64,000 nucleotides of DNA. Origin: Luteococcus sp038433155. Lineage in GTDB: Bacteria > Actinomycetota > Actinomycetes > Propionibacteriales > Propionibacteriaceae. The translations under genes were made by a program, and so were the position numbers. The notes below the pieces were generated by a model. The model did no database searches, was not told where the DNA came from, and worked only from the letters and a program-made list of their open reading frames with translations. The stretch's first letter is position 1. Each line of letters begins with the position of its first letter. Location: positions 1 to 64,000 of the forward strand of contig NZ_JBCDMW010000030.1 in assembly GCF_038433155.1 (NCBI RefSeq), given 5' to 3'. Below, in pieces: positions 59,097 to 64,000 of this stretch.

Positions 59097-59135
59097 GGGG
59101 CGAACCGGCCCACCCGGAGATGGAGCGGGGACCCA

Positions 59136-59164
59136 TTGTCCGGGCGCCGATTCGCTTCTAGGCT
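59136..59164 (+). promoter_or_regulatory. Leaderless promoter of the HAD gene at 59171
   Basis: A TTGTCC -35 (59136-59141) and TAGGCT -10 (59159-59164) are spaced 17 bp, and the -10 ends six bases before the ATG. Confidence 0.65.
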
Positions 59165-59170
59165 CCCGTC

Positions 59171-59770
59171 ATGCAGACGATCATCTTCGATCTGGGCGGC
59201 GTGCTGGTGACGGAGACGACGCAGATCCGCGACGCGGCGAAGCGGCTCGGGGTGGCACCGCACCAGATTTCGGGGCCCTACTGGGCCTGCCGGGATCAGT
59301 GGGACATCGGGTGCAGCAACCTGGACTACTGGGGGCCGGTGGCCGCCGGGGCCGGCCTGGAGATCGACGAGCCGGTGGCCGAGGACCTGGCCCGGCACGA
59401 TTCCCACCTCTGGACCACCATCCGGCCCGCCGCCCGCCAACTCCTGGCGGAGCTGGCCGAGCGAGATCAACCGGTCTGGTTGCTGTCCAATGCCGCCGCC
59501 ATCTTCGAGCGGGCCGTCGACGATTCCGACTGGGGGCAGTTCCTGGACGGACGCTTCATCTCCGGCGCGCTGCGGCTGATGAAGCCGGACCCGGCGATCT
59601 TCCAGCACGTGGAGCAGGCGCTGCAAACTCCCGTCGCGGAGCTCTTCTTCATCGACGACCGGCCGGAGAACATCGCCGTCGCCGCGGACCGGGGCTGGCA
59701 GACGCACCTGTGGGTCTCCGACGAGGACACCCGGGAGTGGTTGGTGGGGATCGGCGCACTGGCGGGGTGA
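59171..59770 (+). CDS. HAD family hydrolase, subfamily IA
   Basis: This 199-residue protein has motif I IIFDLGGVLV, in which the second Asp of DxD is replaced by Gly. Motif II is WLLSNAA, the lysine is in LMKPDPAIF and motif IV is FFIDDRPENI. The Asp-to-Gly change in motif I is typical of the FDLGGVL branch, which includes epoxide hydrolase N-terminal domains and some phosphatases. No Shine-Dalgarno sequence. Substrate unknown. It converges on the tusA gene across a strong terminator. Confidence 0.88.
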   Translation: MQTIIFDLGGVLVTETTQIRDAAKRLGVAPHQISGPYWACRDQWDIGCSNLDYWGPVAAGAGLEIDEPVAEDLARHDSHLWTTIRPAARQLLAELAERDQPVWLLSNAAAIFERAVDDSDWGQFLDGRFISGALRLMKPDPAIFQHVEQALQTPVAELFFIDDRPENIAVAADRGWQTHLWVSDEDTREWLVGIGALAG

Positions 59771-59778
59771 CCGGAAAC

Positions 59779-59821
59779 AGCACCCGGCCCGGGAACCACG
59801 CGGGGTCCCGGGCCGGGTGCT
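59779..59821. terminator. Bidirectional terminator between HAD and tusA genes
   Basis: Perfect 16-bp arms AGCACCCGGCCCGGGA (59779-59794) and TCCCGGGCCGGGTGCT (59806-59821), between convergent genes. Confidence 0.8.
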
Positions 59822-59839
59822 ACAGGTGCGGCTTCGGTC

Positions 59840-60070
59840 TCAGTGGGCCTTCTGCACCGTGATGGTCCAGCCGAAGTCTGGGGCCTTCTTGAACTCGGTG
59901 ACGGGGTAGCCGGACTCCGCGGCCCATTCCGGGATGGACTCGGTGGCCTGGGTGCAGTCGAAGTTGATCACCAGCTCGTCGCCGACGGGCAGCGTGCTGA
60001 TGGCCTGCTTGGCCTCGATCAGCGGGAAGGGGCAGACCTCACCGGCGGTTTCCAGAACGTGCTTTGCCAT
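59840..60070 (-). CDS. tusA: TusA-like sulfur carrier protein
   Basis: This 76-residue TusA/SirA fold protein has the active Cys13 in the CPxP signature (EVCPFPLIEAK). Such carriers move persulfide sulfur between proteins. AAGGAG lies seven bases before the ATG. It follows the TsuA/YeeE transporter by 34 bp, the classic yeeE-yeeD arrangement in which transported thiosulfate sulfur is handed to the small carrier in the cytoplasm. Confidence 0.93.
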   Translation of the reverse strand: MAKHVLETAGEVCPFPLIEAKQAISTLPVGDELVINFDCTQATESIPEWAAESGYPVTEFKKAPDFGWTITVQKAH

Positions 60071-60104
60071 GTCATTTCTCCTTGTCAGTGGGAGGTTATG
60101 GGGA

Positions 60105-61160
60105 TCAAGCGGGGATGGCGACGGGGGCGGTCCGGGTGGCCGGCTTCTTGCGGGTCACCGGCAGGAAGATCCGGGCACCGATGCCGACGCCCAGCAGGGT
60201 GAACAAAAAGGCGAGCCAGCCCTGGACCGTGAACTGCGAGCTCTCCACCATCGAGTTGCCGATGGTGCAGCCGCCGGCCCAGGCCGCGCCGACGCCCATT
60301 CCCAGGCCGCCGCCCACCGAACGCAGCACGGTGGTGGCGTCGGGCACCCGCACCTTGAACTCGCCGGAGGCCTTGGCGGCAATGAAGGAACCCACCAGGA
60401 TGCCCAGCACCAGCAGCACGCCCCAGTCGATCCGCTGGCCATTGCCGGTGACCAGGAAGGAGGTCAGGTTGGCCGACGGGGTGGTGATGCCCAGGCCGGA
60501 CTTGCGCCCGGCGGCAAAGCTCAGCGGGTAGGCGGCAATGGCGATCAGACCGATGATGGCGCCGGTGACGAACGGGTGCCAGCGCTTCTCGAAGAGCACG
60601 TGGGACAGACCGGTGCGCTCGGCGGGCAGGGCGGCCATCGGCTTGCTGCGGGACAGGTCCCGCCAGGCCAGGTAGCCGACGCCGATCACCAGCAGTGCCA
60701 CCAGCACCCAGCTGGAGATTCCCAGGGCGCCGTGGATGGTGGTGACCGGGACGGTGACGCCGCGGACGGCGTCGTTCACGGGCTTGAGGGCGCCGTACTT
60801 CATCATCGCGGCGGCGACGGCGTAGCCGACCAGCGCAATCCAGGAGCCGACCAGGCCCTCACCGGCGCGGTACCAGGTGCCGGTGGCGCAGCCGCCGGCC
60901 GCGACGATCGAGACCCCGAAGATCAGCGAGCCAACGATCACCGCCAGCCACGGCAGGTTCTGGAAGGACAAGGTGATCACGCCGGCGCTCTGCAGCGCGG
61001 CGACGCCCACCGCCTGCACGGCGATGGTGATCAGGAAGGCGGTGAGCCAGCGGGTCTTGTGGGCAATCCAGACGTCACGGAAGGCTCCGGTGACGCAGAA
61101 ACGCCCGCGTTGCAACACGAATCCGAACAGGATGCCCAGCAAGAGGCCGGTGATGATCAT
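60105..61160 (-). CDS. tsuA: TsuA/YeeE family thiosulfate transporter
   Basis: This 351-residue membrane protein has about nine hydrophobic helices in two pseudo-repeats. Cysteines in RGRFCVTGAF (Cys22), AAGGCATGTWYRAGEG (Cys91) and WAGGCTIGNS (Cys298) follow the pattern of the TsuA relay cysteines that pass thiosulfate through the protein. AAAGGAAC precedes the ATG. It forms an operon with tusA, giving uptake plus sulfur transfer. A hairpin and a short Cys-rich ORF lie upstream on the same strand. Confidence 0.93.
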   Translation of the reverse strand: MIITGLLLGILFGFVLQRGRFCVTGAFRDVWIAHKTRWLTAFLITIAVQAVGVAALQSAGVITLSFQNLPWLAVIVGSLIFGVSIVAAGGCATGTWYRAGEGLVGSWIALVGYAVAAAMMKYGALKPVNDAVRGVTVPVTTIHGALGISSWVLVALLVIGVGYLAWRDLSRSKPMAALPAERTGLSHVLFEKRWHPFVTGAIIGLIAIAAYPLSFAAGRKSGLGITTPSANLTSFLVTGNGQRIDWGVLLVLGILVGSFIAAKASGEFKVRVPDATTVLRSVGGGLGMGVGAAWAGGCTIGNSMVESSQFTVQGWLAFLFTLLGVGIGARIFLPVTRKKPATRTAPVAIPA

Positions 61161-61195
61161 GATTGTTCCTTTGGAGAGGGGAATTGCGGGTGCGG

Positions 61196-61226
61196 CCAGA
61201 GACCCCGGGGAGTGAGCGGGGTCTGG
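61196..61226 (-). promoter_or_regulatory. Hairpin directly upstream of tsuA
   Basis: CCAGACCCCG pairs with CGGGGTCTCTGG (two-base bulge), ending 36 bp before the tsuA ATG. With the Cys-rich ORF upstream, it could act as the attenuation or ribosome-site sequestering structure. Confidence 0.45.
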
Positions 61227-61362
61227 CGGTGAAGCGAAATGCCCGCCGGAGGTGGGCAGGGCGGTGCCCGGTCAGGGCAGGGCGCAGAGGTGCCGTCAGG
61301 GGAGGCGCAACCGGGTCTGGAGACCGGTCAACGGGCCCGACGGCGGACGGCCGGAAACGGGG

Positions 61363-61470
61363 TCAGTGACAGGCGGGGCGCTCGGGGCAGCGACACAGCG
61401 GATGGCACATGAACATCGGCGTGCCAACAACGGCGTGCCGAGTGGTCATGGTGTCACGCTGGGTGCCCAC
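61363..61470 (-). CDS. Short Cys-rich leader peptide upstream of tsuA-tusA
   Basis: This 35-codon reading frame begins with a GTG at 61470 that has AAAGGAA five bases upstream (an internal ATG at 61449 is also possible). Its end, MCHPLCRCPERPACH, holds four cysteines in 13 residues. It lies 200 bp before the thiosulfate transporter on the same strand. Cys-rich leader ORFs that sense cysteinyl-tRNA by ribosome stalling are known before sulfur genes in mycobacteria and other actinobacteria; this one has the right place and composition. Translation is not proven. Confidence 0.6.
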   Translation of the reverse strand: MGTQRDTMTTRHAVVGTPMFMCHPLCRCPERPACH

Positions 61471-61620
61471 GGCGATTCCTTTCCTCAAAGCTTCTCCGGC
61501 GCAGCTCGTCGCTGCCGGAGGCGTCGGTTGACAGTACAACGTCACGACGATGTGACGAAATTCCCCGTCCGGGTTCTGGGATCGCCTCCCGTACCTCGCG
61601 GGCACCTCGCGACGGGTGGT

Positions 61621-62340
61621 TCACCACCAGGCACGGGTGGTTTCCGTCGGGCCGTCCAGCTCGGTGAAGCCGGCGTCGACCACCTGTACCCGGCCGGAAT
61701 CCGTGGCCCAGCGGGCCTCGTCGATCACCTCGACGCGGAGCCGGAAGCCGTCCGCGGCCCAGGCCTGACGGGTGGGCTCGTCCATGGCTTCCCAGGCCAG
61801 CTGCGCGGCGTGGGCGCACTGGGCCGCGGCCTTGCCGGTGGTCATCTGGATCAGCGGGTTCACCCCCACCAGGACCAGTGCCCCCTGGGTGCGGCTGGGA
61901 TGGCTGTCGGGCAGTTCGGTGCCCTCCACCTGCAGCTTCTTCAGCACAGGGCCCAGCGGGCGGACCGGGCCGGGCACGAAGGCCCGGGCGCCGGCCATTC
62001 CGTCGCCGGGATCCCCCGGCTGCTCCACCGTCACCCCGGGAAGCTGCTGCACCTCGTCCCACCGGGCCTGACCGCGGGCCCGACGGACCAACTTGCGGAT
62101 CCGCCCGTCGCGCCAGAATTCGACGGCCTCCCGCCACTCCCCCTCCCGAGCCTGCGGCGAGGCAATCAGGCCCACCGCGGCCCGAGCCACTGCTTCACAG
62201 GTGTCGATGTGGCTGGCCGGCCGGGTCCTGTCATAGCGGACGGCGAACTGCATGGCCCACGGAATCTGGTGATCGGTGTGCCCGTCGATCGGCGAGACGT
62301 CGGACGGTTCGGGCAGGGGTTCCAGGGGCGCGGCTTCCAT
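61621..62340 (-). CDS. Peptidyl-tRNA hydrolase 2 (Pth2) family protein
   Basis: The protein has 239 residues. The C-terminal 95 residues carry the Pth2 pattern: QMTTGKAAAQCAHAAQLAWE and VVDAGFTEL. The N-terminal part (WAMQFAVRYDRTRPASHIDTCEAVARAAVGL..., GRIRKLVRRARG) looks like a second, diverged copy of the same fold, an arrangement seen in actinobacterial members. Pth2 enzymes recycle stalled peptidyl-tRNA; activity here is not certain. TAGAAT ends eight bases before the ATG at 62340. Confidence 0.82.
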   Translation of the reverse strand: MEAAPLEPLPEPSDVSPIDGHTDHQIPWAMQFAVRYDRTRPASHIDTCEAVARAAVGLIASPQAREGEWREAVEFWRDGRIRKLVRRARGQARWDEVQQLPGVTVEQPGDPGDGMAGARAFVPGPVRPLGPVLKKLQVEGTELPDSHPSRTQGALVLVGVNPLIQMTTGKAAAQCAHAAQLAWEAMDEPTRQAWAADGFRLRVEVIDEARWATDSGRVQVVDAGFTELDGPTETTRAWW

Positions 62341-62408
62341 GGGCAGGGATTCTACGGTCGCCGTCCGGCTCCCTCCTCGGGCCTCGGCCGGCCGGGCAGA
62401 ATGGCGGC

Positions 62409-62555
62409 ATGTTGCGCAGACTCCTGGCACTCGCCGCCACCGTGACCGCCCTGCTGGCATCCAGCGCGCCGACGGCCCACGCCCCGGGATGTCGGCCCCA
62501 AGGGGAGTCAGCGACGCCGGAAGAGGCGCCCGAAGAAGCCGGGCTCCTCGGGTAG
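62409..62555 (+). CDS. Possible 48-residue secreted peptide
   Basis: The first 25 residues form a good signal peptide (basic MLRRLL, hydrophobic core, ending PTAHA). Only about 22 acidic residues follow (PGCRPQGESATPEEAPEEAG). CAGAAT ends six bases before the ATG, the same leaderless geometry as neighbouring genes. Its end overlaps the convergent DivIVA-motif gene by 48 bp, so it may be a truncated remnant rather than a working gene. Confidence 0.35.
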   Translation: MLRRLLALAATVTALLASSAPTAHAPGCRPQGESATPEEAPEEAGLLG

Positions 62556-62885
62556 TGGCTCGATCCGGCCGAAGTCCGACGAGGGCTGCGCCCCGTCCCC
62601 GTCCACGTCCGCAGCGTCGCCATCGGCCCCGTGGCCGTGCGGGTTGTGGTGCCCCGCCAGCCGGTCCAGGAACTCGTCCACGTCCTGGGCGTGATAGCCC
62701 TCACCAGCGCGTCGGCTCAACGGGAAGCGCGCCGCATCCGCCAGCTCGGCCACCGCGAGCCCTTGGGCCAGCAGCTCCCGGACCTGGTCCAGGAAGTCGT
62801 CGACGGCCCGGACCTCATAGCCATGGCCGCCACGGCCGCTCAGTCGGAAGCGGACGGCGTCGACTTCTTCTGTGGTGACAGACAT
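62508..62885 (-). CDS. Mini-protein with two DivIVA motifs
   Basis: This 125-residue protein has two tandem copies of the DivIVA N-terminal motif: AVRFRLSGRGGHGYEVRAVDDFLDQV (about 10-35) and AARFPLSRRAGEGYHAQDVDEFLDRL (about 51-76). The long coiled coil of true DivIVA/Wag31 is missing. A His/Asp/Gly-rich linker leads to a basic end, FFGRLFRRR, that could bind membrane. TAGCGT ends six bases before the ATG at 62885, so a leaderless mRNA is likely. A role in polar or septal targeting is possible. Confidence 0.78.
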   Translation of the reverse strand: MSVTTEEVDAVRFRLSGRGGHGYEVRAVDDFLDQVRELLAQGLAVAELADAARFPLSRRAGEGYHAQDVDEFLDRLAGHHNPHGHGADGDAADVDGDGAQPSSDFGRIEPLPEEPGFFGRLFRRR

Positions 62886-62912
62886 GTGGCGACGCTACCT
62901 CCGTGTCCCCCA

Positions 62913-62954
62913 GTCATGTCGCATGACAGGCCGAACAGTTGAATTGGTGAATTC
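62913..62954 (+). promoter_or_regulatory. Palindrome and direct repeat upstream of the 5'-nucleotidase gene
   Basis: GTCATG-TCG-CATGAC (62913-62927) is a perfect palindrome. It is followed by the direct repeat GTTGAATT-GGTGAATT (62938-62953). A phosphate-type regulator site is conceivable given the downstream nucleotidase, but it is not a clear PHO box match. Confidence 0.35.
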
Positions 62955-63090
62955 TTTTCAAACATGACCCCGGGCCCTTGCGTGTCGTCGTCGAATGGCA
63001 GGAAGCTGACCTGTGCATGCGCCTGCACGGCCCCGTGTCCACCCCGGCGCACCTCACCGATCCTCGCGGATCCCCCACCAAGGAGTACCC

Positions 63091-64000
63091 ATGTTCACTG
63101 GTCTGGCGCGCACCGCCGTCACCTCGGTGGCGGCCCTCGCCCTCGTAGCCGGGGGCAGCACCTCGGCCGTCGCCGGCAAGCCCACCCCCAAGCCGAAGCC
63201 CCAGCAGGCCGTCGCCTGCCAGCAGGAGACCAACAAGCTCACGCTGCTGGCCTTCAACGACTTCCACGGCCGGCTCGCCACCGCCAGCCCGGACACCGTG
63301 GCCTTCTTCGGCACCATCGAGGCCGCCCGGCAGGCCGCCGGTGAGCAGCATTCCATGGTGATCAGCTCCGGGGACAATGTGGGCGCCTCGCTCTTCCCGT
63401 CGGCGGTCCAGGAGGACAACCCGACGATCGACCTGCTGAACGCGATGGACCTGGACTCCGCCACCGCCGGCAACCACGAGTTCGACCGGGGCTGGGCAGA
63501 CTTCACCGGCCGGATCCAGCAGCGGGCCGAGTTCCCCTACCTGGCCGCCAACCTGTACACCAAGGGCACCACCACCCCGGCCGTGAAGCCGTACACCATC
63601 GTGGAGCGCGACGGGCTGAGGATTGCCGTCGTCGGTGCCGTCACGGGTGACCTGAAGAGCCTGGTGGGCACCGAGGTCTTCACCAATGTGGACCTGGGCG
63701 ACCCGGTGGCCGCCGTGAACACCCAGACCGAGGCGCTGACCGACGGGGACCCGGCCAATGGTGAGGCCGACGTGGTGATTGCCAGCTACCACGAGGGGGC
63801 CGCCGTCAGCGAGCCGAAGACCCTGGACGAGGCCCTGACCAGCAAGCCCTTCGCCAGCATCGTCAACGAAACCTCACCGAAGGTGGCCGCGATCCTGACC
63901 GCGCACACCCACCAGAGCTATGCCTGGCAGGCCCCGGTTCCCGGCACCGACAAGACCCGCCCCGTGATCGAGTCCGGCAGCTACGGCGCCGCCGTCGGTC
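63091..64000 (+). CDS. Secreted 5'-nucleotidase/2',3'-cyclic phosphodiesterase, 3' end cut by the window
   Basis: The visible 303 residues begin with a Sec signal peptide (LARTAVTSVAALALVAGGSTSAVAG) and AAGGAG before the ATG. The metallophosphatase domain shows the dimetal motifs FNDFHGRL, SSGDNVGAS, AGNHEFDRG and, near the end, LTAHTHQSY. The usual C-terminal nucleotide-binding domain lies beyond the window. Such enzymes release phosphate and nucleosides from extracellular nucleotides. Confidence 0.93.
   Translation, partial: MFTGLARTAVTSVAALALVAGGSTSAVAGKPTPKPKPQQAVACQQETNKLTLLAFNDFHGRLATASPDTVAFFGTIEAARQAAGEQHSMVISSGDNVGASLFPSAVQEDNPTIDLLNAMDLDSATAGNHEFDRGWADFTGRIQQRAEFPYLAANLYTKGTTTPAVKPYTIVERDGLRIAVVGAVTGDLKSLVGTEVFTNVDLGDPVAAVNTQTEALTDGDPANGEADVVIASYHEGAAVSEPKTLDEALTSKPFASIVNETSPKVAAILTAHTHQSYAWQAPVPGTDKTRPVIESGSYGAAVG

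Noticed and set aside
1..64000. CRISPR array, prophage or insertion sequence
   Set aside because: No regularly spaced repeats, no terminal inverted repeats with a transposase, and no phage structural genes were found on either strand.

Overview
This 64-kb window is chromosomal DNA from a high-GC Gram-positive actinobacterium. The evidence is heavy G/C third positions, a LytR-CpsA-Psr wall ligase, a WhiB-like protein, a DivIVA-motif protein, a fused PAP2/diacylglycerol kinase and many TANNNT -10 boxes placed 6-8 nt before start codons. The gene mix (PoxB, two beta-glucoside PTS operons, FAD-type heme oxidase) would suit a Propionibacteriaceae-like fermenter, but that placement is inference. 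No prophage, insertion sequence or CRISPR array was recognised. Most of the window is ordinary core and semi-core chromosome.

Layout. 0-4.5 kb: two tRNA-Ser genes, a quinone oxidoreductase and an LCP wall enzyme. 4.5-8.7 kb: argG behind a palindrome-overlapped promoter, a lipoprotein and poxB. 8.9-14.4 kb: a duplicated two-gene module, each copy an M20 amidohydrolase overlapping an MFS exporter. 14.5-20.4 kb: a heterodimeric ABC exporter with complementary degenerate ATP sites, then a TetR regulator divergent from a YhgE/Pip-like membrane protein. 20.4-29.6 kb: a GalT-like protein, a 675-bp spacer full of palindromes, a WhiB-like/HTH protein, a HAD phosphatase, serS with a beta-propeller protein, and a PAP2-DAGK fusion.

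29.6-31.7 kb holds a small CMD/DUF2255/MBL operon. 31.8-36.2 kb and 39.5-44.8 kb are two parallel beta-glucoside systems. Each has a leader with a BglG/LicT-type RAT overlapping an intrinsic terminator, then EIIBCA, a GH1 6-phospho-beta-glucosidase and a BglG antiterminator; the second adds a HAD phosphatase. Between them lie an MFS transporter, an XRE regulator, and DUF1697 and DUF1905 proteins. 44.8-47.4 kb: a NarL-type two-component system and a PaiB-like protein. 47.6-55.4 kb: pheA, SRPBCC, a Met/His-rich membrane protein, aat-Fpg, gltA, EcsC and alr. 55.6-59.8 kb: an orphan response regulator, a heme-pathway oxidase translationally coupled to a radical SAM/SPASM protein, and a HAD hydrolase. 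59.8-61.5 kb: a TsuA/TusA sulfur operon preceded by a short Cys-rich leader ORF. 61.6-64 kb: a Pth2 protein, a mini-DivIVA protein and the start of a secreted 5'-nucleotidase.

Three sequence-level themes run through the window: leaderless transcription starts; long intergenic hairpins of about 60-90 bp with unrelated arm sequences; and a dispersed REP-like repeat (core CTCGACAGGCTCGG). The least expected element is the short Cys-rich ORF upstream of the thiosulfate/sulfur-transfer operon, a candidate cysteine-sensing attenuator.
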